Positions 5,663 through 10,104 of a stretch of 10,104 bases of DNA are shown one piece after another. The notes under the pieces were generated by a model. It was given only the letters and a program-made list of their open reading frames with translations. It was not told where the DNA came from and did no database searches. The translations under genes were made by a program, and so were the position numbers. The stretch's first letter is position 1, and every line of letters starts with the position of its first letter. The DNA comes from Candidatus Cloacimonadota bacterium (lineage in GTDB: Bacteria > Hydrothermota > E44-bin80), in assembly GCA_004375785.1 (NCBI GenBank), contig SOKM01000077.1:1-10104 (forward strand), written 5' to 3'.

Positions 5663-7177
5663 ATGAAAAGAGTTATTACTGCTATTTTTCTCATATTCTC
5701 TTTAATCTTTCTTGTCTCCTGTACATCTAAATCAGTCAAACCTCACAGAGAAAAACTACAGTACCTGACGATTCTTTACATCAACGATTACCATGGACAC
5801 ATAACACCATTCAAGGCACATTTTAAGGATGAACATAAGGTTGGTGGAATGGCAAGAATTGCAACAATTGTGAAAATGGTGCAGGAAGAAAACGCCAGGA
5901 GTGGAATCCCAACACTTTTTCTCTGTGCCGGCGATGTGCTCCAGGGCACACCAATGAGTACTTTATTCAAGGGTGAGCCCGATATTATCTGTCTTAACAA
6001 AATGGGTCTCAATGCTATGGTGCTGGGAAATCATGAATTTGATTATGGGCAGGAGAATTTAAACAAGTTAAGAAAACTTGCGGAATTCCCCATTCTCGGT
6101 GCAAATGTCGTCTCAGAAAGGGGACAGGCACCTATAGTAACAAGTTTTTTTACGCGCCACATAAAGGGAATCAAAATTAATATTCTTGGACTTGTAACAG
6201 ACGAAACACCTATAACAACACATCCCAAAAATGTAAAAACTCTCCTATTCCTCAACCCTATTACAACTGCGAAAGAGGTTCTCTCTAAAATAGAAAAAGA
6301 GGGAATTATCATTGCCCTAACACATTTAGGTTATGAAACGGATAAGAAACTTGCCAAATCAACCAAAGGAATTGATATTATTATCGGCGGACATTCACAC
6401 ACAAAGATAGAAGAACCCAAAAAGGTGAATAATACACTTATCTGTCAGGCGTATGAATATGGTAAATTTGTTGGAAGGCTCGACCTTGATATAGAAAAAG
6501 GGAAAATAACGAGATATGAAAGCGAACTTATCCCCGTTACAGAGGAAATTGAAGAGAATGTAGAAATTAAAGAAATTGTGGATAAGTATGTGTCAAAACT
6601 TGACACCAGATTAAAGGTAGTAATAGGAACAGCACTTACTCCACTCAACGGCAAAAGAGAGGATATAAGGAATAAAGAAACGAACCTCGGTAACCTTATA
6701 GCCGATGTTGTAAGAGAAATGGTAAAAGCGGATATTGCATTTGTAAACGCAGGAAGTATAAGGGCAAGTATTGACAGAGGAGAAATCACAGTTGAAGAGG
6801 TTATCAATGTCCTTCCTTTCGGCGGGCATCTTGTTACAATGGAACTTACAGGCAGTGAGGTTCTTGAAATCTTAAGGCATGATGCAAAACTGGAACCGAG
6901 CTCCGGTGGTTTCCTACAGGTATCAGGCATCACTTTAGAAATTAAAAATAATGAGATAACGGCTCTGGGAATTGGAACAAAAGGGATTGAACTGGAAAAA
7001 CTCTATAAGGTCGCAACAAATGATTTTCTTGCAGCAGGTGGAGATGGATATACTGCGTTCAAAAAAGGAAGAAAATACATAGATACAGGTCTTGTGTTTA
7101 GCGATTTACTGATCGATTATATTAAAACAAATAAAGACATCGATGCGAAGACAGATGGAAGAATCAAGAAGAATTAA
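5663..7177 (+). CDS. 5'-nucleotidase/UshA-family lipoprotein
   Basis: This 504-residue protein belongs to the two-domain 5'-nucleotidase/UshA family, which hydrolyses extracytoplasmic nucleotides or related phosphoesters. It has a lipoprotein signal with lipobox LVSC (Cys20). The N-terminal metallophosphatase domain has the di-metal ligands in YINDYHGH (Asp42, His44), AGD (Asp91), GNHEFD (Asn123, His124), LTHLGY (His221) and GGHSHT (His244, His246). The C-terminal substrate domain shows NLGNLIADVVR (341-351), NAGSIR (362-367), LPFGGHLV (384-391) and NDFLAAGGDGYTAF (453-466), whose aromatics resemble the base-stacking site. All catalytic residues are intact and the length is normal. GGAGG at 5654-5658 supports the start. 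Exact substrate (nucleotide, cyclic nucleotide or UDP-sugar) cannot be told. Its 3' end overlaps the next small gene. Confidence 0.95.
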   Translation: MKRVITAIFLIFSLIFLVSCTSKSVKPHREKLQYLTILYINDYHGHITPFKAHFKDEHKVGGMARIATIVKMVQEENARSGIPTLFLCAGDVLQGTPMSTLFKGEPDIICLNKMGLNAMVLGNHEFDYGQENLNKLRKLAEFPILGANVVSERGQAPIVTSFFTRHIKGIKINILGLVTDETPITTHPKNVKTLLFLNPITTAKEVLSKIEKEGIIIALTHLGYETDKKLAKSTKGIDIIIGGHSHTKIEEPKKVNNTLICQAYEYGKFVGRLDLDIEKGKITRYESELIPVTEEIEENVEIKEIVDKYVSKLDTRLKVVIGTALTPLNGKREDIRNKETNLGNLIADVVREMVKADIAFVNAGSIRASIDRGEITVEEVINVLPFGGHLVTMELTGSEVLEILRHDAKLEPSSGGFLQVSGITLEIKNNEITALGIGTKGIELEKLYKVATNDFLAAGGDGYTAFKKGRKYIDTGLVFSDLLIDYIKTNKDIDAKTDGRIKKN

Positions 7178-7373
7178 GGTCTACTTAAACGGAAAGCCTG
7201 TTAATATCTTTAAGGGGATGAAGGTGAAACATATCCTTTCACTGGAGATACAACAAGAAATAAAAAGTGGTGAATCAATTATTACTGATGAAGAAGGAAA
7301 CGAGCGCGGACTCGAAGGAAGCTTAAGTGATGGAGAGAAACTGCGCATAGGTAAAAGACAAAATATTGCTTGA
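7143..7373 (+). CDS. Small ThiS/MoaD-like protein without a C-terminal diglycine
   Basis: This 76-residue protein overlaps the end of the nucleotidase by 35 nt. An alternative start at ATG 7155 (MEESRRIKVYLNG) would shorten both the protein and the overlap; neither start has a clear Shine-Dalgarno site. IKVYLNGKPVNIFKGMKVKHIL (11-32) resembles the first beta-hairpin and helix of ThiS/MoaD-type beta-grasp proteins. The end, LSDGEKLRIGKRQNIA, also fits a last beta-strand, but there is no Gly-Gly tail, so sulfur-carrier function is unlikely. Assignment to the beta-grasp fold is inference from this pattern. Overlap with the upstream gene makes co-translation with the nucleotidase likely. Confidence 0.7.
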   Translation: MRRQMEESRRIKVYLNGKPVNIFKGMKVKHILSLEIQQEIKSGESIITDEEGNERGLEGSLSDGEKLRIGKRQNIA

Positions 7374-7398
7374 CTTTAAGGAAACTATATGTTATGAA
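7370..7398 (+). promoter_or_regulatory. Candidate extended -10 promoter for the T9SS-secreted protein
   Basis: TTGACT (7370-7375) and TATGAA (7393-7398) are 17 nt apart, with TG one base before the -10 (7390-7391), making an extended -10. The -35 overlaps the TGA stop of the preceding gene. The expected start near 7405 gives a leader of about 100 nt before ATG 7509. Confidence 0.5.
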
Positions 7399-7448
7399 TG
7401 TATTTTGCAACTGAGATAGACGAAAAACAACAGAAAAAGAATCAAAAA

Positions 7449-7461
7449 AGAAAGGAGGTGA
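7449..7461 (+). promoter_or_regulatory. Near-perfect anti-Shine-Dalgarno match with no start codon at normal spacing
   Basis: AGAAAGGAGGTGA matches the complement of the standard bacterial 16S 3' end over 13 nt. It lies about 48 nt before the ATG at 7509, which has its own AGGAG at 7499-7503. AAAGGA (7451-7456) could pair with TCCTTT (7482-7487). It may be a ribosome standby site or a relic. Confidence 0.4.
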
Positions 7462-7508
7462 AGAAGTATATCTTACATTAGTCCTTTAAAAAAAAGAAAG
7501 GAGAAAGA

Positions 7509-9308
7509 ATGAAAACTCTTATTATATTTTCTACACTGGTCATTTGTATGACTGCTCTTAATGTTTCGGGTGTAGTGCCTATGGATCCATGGTCAAGTCC
7601 CCAAGTAACCAATTCTTATTCCAATAACCCCATTACTGAAGATCTATCAGATATGAAGGTTGCACGTGCCATTGGGGTTGAAAACAATCCTTTTTACTAT
7701 AGCCTTGAGACACTTACATTTGAAGAGAGAAAAAACGCACGCATAGATATTGAATTTATGCTGCCCGTTTCCAAGAGCATAGAGATGTTTGCCAATGAAA
7801 TTGAAAACAAATGGAACAGTGAATATTTTGATGAAGCACTTACGCTTCTTGCTGAACTTGACGAAATGGAAGGAGTGAAAGGTAACGCTCTGATTGGTAT
7901 TTCATGGAGAACACCTATTCCTGCTCCAGCATCGGATTGGGGCAACGATGTGCAGATAAGTGCGAGGGACAGTGTCTTTGTGCTTGCAATGGACCATCAT
8001 AATGGTAATGACAATCTTTTTGCAGTCCTCGGGTTCACAGGTGACGGTACGGGAAGTCACTTTACAGTAAATATCTCTACAGATGGTGGATATAACTGGT
8101 CTGAAACTTTCATGTTAGGTGGATTTTCTTTTGTGATGAATGATGTGGATGGGATGGTTTGCGCAAACCACTTTTATGTAGGTTATACAGGCGGCCTTGT
8201 CTCAGCTCCCAATGCAATGGCATGGCTTAAATGTTTTCAGGCAGCGAATGGAGCGTCTGATACATTTCCTGATGGTTCATCTTCCTATAAAGTCTTTGAA
8301 ACCACACTTCCAGACACAGTAATGGACGTGGAAGTCTCAAGCAACCATGATCAGTATAACAACAGGTTATATTTTTCTGCCATTACAAAGAATGGTAGTG
8401 TTCGTTTCTTCTGGGGCTTTCCTGATCAGGTTAACTGGTCAGAAAACACTACAGGGATAACGGATGCTCTGCAGGGGCTTGACCTAAACTGGAATCTGAA
8501 TTACTCTGACTATTTTATGATTCTTTCCTATATTGATAACTCTGATAATGTTCAGATTTATGGGTTATTTAGCTTTGATAACCTGATTACTTACGGGATA
8601 AACAGCACACCTTCTTACTTTACGACCTCTTGTGGTGCGTATGGAGATACCCTTTTCTGTGCTTTTTCTTATGATGGAACCTATATGGAGGTTCGTTATC
8701 TTGTTCGCTACGGTACAGGTGGTACCTGGTATCAAGGAAGTGTTGGTACTTCATCAGAAAACAACTATACTCCAGATGTTACCCTGCGAGGAGCAGGAGG
8801 AACACATGCAGCTTATCGTGGGCTAAGTACTACTTACGGTTATTATCGATACCGCGGGTATTCTGGCACATGGTCAACACCATTCCAGTTCAATGATAAC
8901 GCTATGTCAGGAGACATTCGACCTGAAATTGAGTTTGTAGGTTCTGGTGCATACGGCATACTTTACAGAACTCCTATATTTAACTTAGGTATCTGCTACT
9001 TTGATAGAAGTGATGCTGCGGTTGCCGAATCGCCTGCTAAAACTCCTGCTTCTTCCTTTGTAAAGCTTTATCCGAATATTACAAAGGGTAAAGCACACCT
9101 CTCCTATGCTATTACAAAACCTGGGAATGTTCGTCTCGAACTGTTCGATGTCACAGGAAGGTTAGTAAAAACTCTCTTTAATGGGTACAGAAGAGCGGGA
9201 GATTACAGGACAGAGGTTAACGCAAGTTCGATTACACCTGGAGTCTACTTCATGAAAATCAATACCCCTGATGGTGGTTTTACCGAGAGATTAACCATTC
9301 TAAAGTAG
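7509..9308 (+). CDS. Secreted Asp-box protein with C-terminal T9SS (Por) sorting domain
   Basis: This 599-residue protein has a signal peptide (1 to about 22), a charged helical region (about 70-130), and a large beta-rich middle (about 130-500). The middle contains an Asp-box-like turn STDGGYNW (190-197, S-x-D-x-G-x-x-W), as in sialidase-type and other beta-propellers. The last about 85 residues are a type IX secretion C-terminal sorting domain: FVKLYPN (517-523), VRLELFDVTGRLVKTL (541-556), then AGDYRTEVN, PGVYFMKI and ERLTILK at the very end. It is therefore expected to cross the outer membrane and be anchored at or released from the surface. Enzyme activity cannot be assigned: one Asp box is shared by sialidases, hydrolases and non-enzymatic propellers. 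AGGAG at 7499-7503 supports the start. Its own promoter and terminator suggest a single-gene transcript. Confidence 0.9.
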   Translation: MKTLIIFSTLVICMTALNVSGVVPMDPWSSPQVTNSYSNNPITEDLSDMKVARAIGVENNPFYYSLETLTFEERKNARIDIEFMLPVSKSIEMFANEIENKWNSEYFDEALTLLAELDEMEGVKGNALIGISWRTPIPAPASDWGNDVQISARDSVFVLAMDHHNGNDNLFAVLGFTGDGTGSHFTVNISTDGGYNWSETFMLGGFSFVMNDVDGMVCANHFYVGYTGGLVSAPNAMAWLKCFQAANGASDTFPDGSSSYKVFETTLPDTVMDVEVSSNHDQYNNRLYFSAITKNGSVRFFWGFPDQVNWSENTTGITDALQGLDLNWNLNYSDYFMILSYIDNSDNVQIYGLFSFDNLITYGINSTPSYFTTSCGAYGDTLFCAFSYDGTYMEVRYLVRYGTGGTWYQGSVGTSSENNYTPDVTLRGAGGTHAAYRGLSTTYGYYRYRGYSGTWSTPFQFNDNAMSGDIRPEIEFVGSGAYGILYRTPIFNLGICYFDRSDAAVAESPAKTPASSFVKLYPNITKGKAHLSYAITKPGNVRLELFDVTGRLVKTLFNGYRRAGDYRTEVNASSITPGVYFMKINTPDGGFTERLTILK

Positions 9309-9330
9309 CTGTCTTCACAACAATATCTTC

Positions 9331-9363
9331 AAAGGTGAAGGGTTCTTCCCTTCACCTTTTTTT
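9331..9363 (+). terminator. Strong Rho-independent terminator
   Basis: AAAGGTGAAGGG (9331-9342) and CCCTTCACCTTT (9348-9359) form a perfect 12-bp stem around TTCTT, running into seven Ts (9357-9363). It lies 22 nt after the stop of the secreted protein. Confidence 0.95.
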
Positions 9364-9424
9364 ATTGGTTTCCTGAAATAAAAAGCAATTACTTTCTGAT
9401 TAACAGGTGAAGATTCCTAATAGG

Positions 9425-9441
9425 CGAGGCTTCCAGCCTCG
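9425..9441. repeat. CGAGGCTTCCAGCCTCG palindrome
   Basis: CGAGGCT (9425-9431) pairs with AGCCTCG (9435-9441) around TCC, with a TAGG leader. This is analogous in design to the GCAGGCT elements at 1181 and 3583, but with a different stem. Confidence 0.65.
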
Positions 9442-9462
9442 TGGTGAGACTTATCTTTTTTC

Positions 9463-9491
9463 TTGACTTTCTTGAAAGAATACTGTTAAAT
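9463..9491 (+). promoter_or_regulatory. Candidate promoter abutting a start codon
   Basis: TTGACT (9463-9468) and TTAAAT (9486-9491) are 17 nt apart. The start site would fall at about 9497-9499, on or just before the ATG at 9499, so the transcript could be leaderless. No Shine-Dalgarno site lies before that ATG, which fits. Confidence 0.45.
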
Positions 9492-9498
9492 AAGAACT

Positions 9499-10104
9499 AT
9501 GAGGCTAGAATTGAAAAAAGAAGATATATTAAAACTTACAGGTCTCTTCTTCTTTGCAGTAGCAATGGGTTATATGGAATCAGCCGTTGTCGTGTATCTA
9601 CGTGAACTATATTATCCGGAAGGCTTTCATATAATTTCAGAGGAATCCCTTAAAGCCGTTCCTTTTCATATCCTGTTAACGGAAGCAGGAAGAGAACTTG
9701 CTACCATTATAATGCTGACCTCCTTGAGCATACTTCTCGTAAGACGAAACTGGTTGAAGAGGTTTGCATATTTTCTTTTTGCCTTCAGTATATGGGATAT
9801 TACCTATTATCTCTGGCTCTATATACTTATAGGGTGGCCCGAGTCCCTGCTTGCAAATGATGTTCTTTTTTTGATTCCAAAACCATGGGTCGGACCTGTT
9901 GTCGCACCAATACTCATCTCTTTCTCACTGATATTTATCTCTTTTCTTATATTGTCCAGTAAAAAAGAAATTCTCACTCTAAAGGAGTTCTTAAAAATGT
10001 GGAAATACTGGGTTTATCTTTTAATTGCCATTTGGATGACAATTTCAGCATTCATCCTGTGGCAGCACAGGCTTATATATTTATGGAATAATGTAATTAT
10101 CGGT
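9499..10104 (+). CDS. Multi-pass membrane protein, 3' end outside the window
   Basis: The frame runs from ATG 9499 through 202 codons to the right edge with no stop, so the gene is partial. It has hydrophobic segments at about 15-35, 66-82, 89-110, 134-154 and 170-188, giving an integral membrane protein with at least four to five helices. Notable polar motifs are MGYMESAVVVYLRELYYPEG (23-42), ILLTEAGRELAT (58-69), FSIWDITYYLW (95-105) and GWPESLLANDVLFLIPKPW (112-130). I believe similar conserved but uncharacterised membrane proteins exist across bacteria, but I cannot name a function. Tyr, Glu and Trp residues within or next to membrane segments suggest a specific site rather than a passive anchor. 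It is separated from the upstream gene by a strong terminator and has its own promoter. Confidence 0.85.
   Translation, partial: MRLELKKEDILKLTGLFFFAVAMGYMESAVVVYLRELYYPEGFHIISEESLKAVPFHILLTEAGRELATIIMLTSLSILLVRRNWLKRFAYFLFAFSIWDITYYLWLYILIGWPESLLANDVLFLIPKPWVGPVVAPILISFSLIFISFLILSSKKEILTLKEFLKMWKYWVYLLIAIWMTISAFILWQHRLIYLWNNVIIG

Noticed and set aside
6445..6933. A 162-residue minus-strand frame inside the nucleotidase gene
   Set aside because: It lies wholly within a gene with intact catalytic motifs and reads as Ser/Ile/Leu-rich antisense.
8632..8826. A 64-residue plus-strand frame inside the secreted protein gene
   Set aside because: It is out of frame with the real gene, has no supporting start context and no recognisable domain.

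Overview
This AT-rich window carries seven complete protein genes, a gene running off the right edge and one probable small gene, all on the plus strand. The gaps between them hold palindromic and short tandem repeats. A type IX secretion (Por) C-terminal sorting domain on a secreted protein, together with GCAGGCTTCAGCCTGC-type and CGAGGCTTCCAGCCTCG-type palindromes, suggests an uncultured Gram-negative lineage of the WOR-3/Stahlbacteria or Hydrothermae kind. That placement is inference from style only. No rRNA, tRNA, CRISPR array or transposase is visible.

Layout. 27-923 is the GTPase Era. 924-1515 is a repeat-rich gap with a possible 57-residue Tat-like protein (1004-1177) and an 18-nt-period tandem array (1262-1388). 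1516-3587 is a translationally coupled pair: a two-helix membrane protein with a C-terminal zinc ribbon, then a DUF2207-like membrane protein ending in an alternating Cys-Ala tail. 3588-3785 is a second repeat-rich gap with the same palindrome and the same 18-nt repeat family. 3786-5117 is a radical SAM/SPASM enzyme with a PqqD-like N-terminal domain, followed by a stand-alone Lrp/AsnC ligand-binding (RAM) domain at 5165-5401. 5402-5662 holds palindromes and a possible promoter. 5663-7177 is a 5'-nucleotidase/UshA-type lipoprotein whose end overlaps a small ThiS-like protein (7143-7373). 7509-9308 is a secreted Asp-box protein with a T9SS sorting domain, closed by a textbook terminator (9331-9363). 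9499-10104 is the start of a multi-pass membrane protein.

The most interesting unit is 1516-5117. The Cys-Ala tail (seven Cys in 15 residues, flanked by Gly) is predicted to be cytosolic. The next gene is a radical SAM/SPASM enzyme with a peptide-recognition-like domain, the architecture of RiPP maturases that install thioethers or other Cys-linked crosslinks. A membrane-anchored protein whose Cys-Ala tail is modified by this enzyme is a testable, possibly undescribed system. The sequence shows the parts but does not prove the link.
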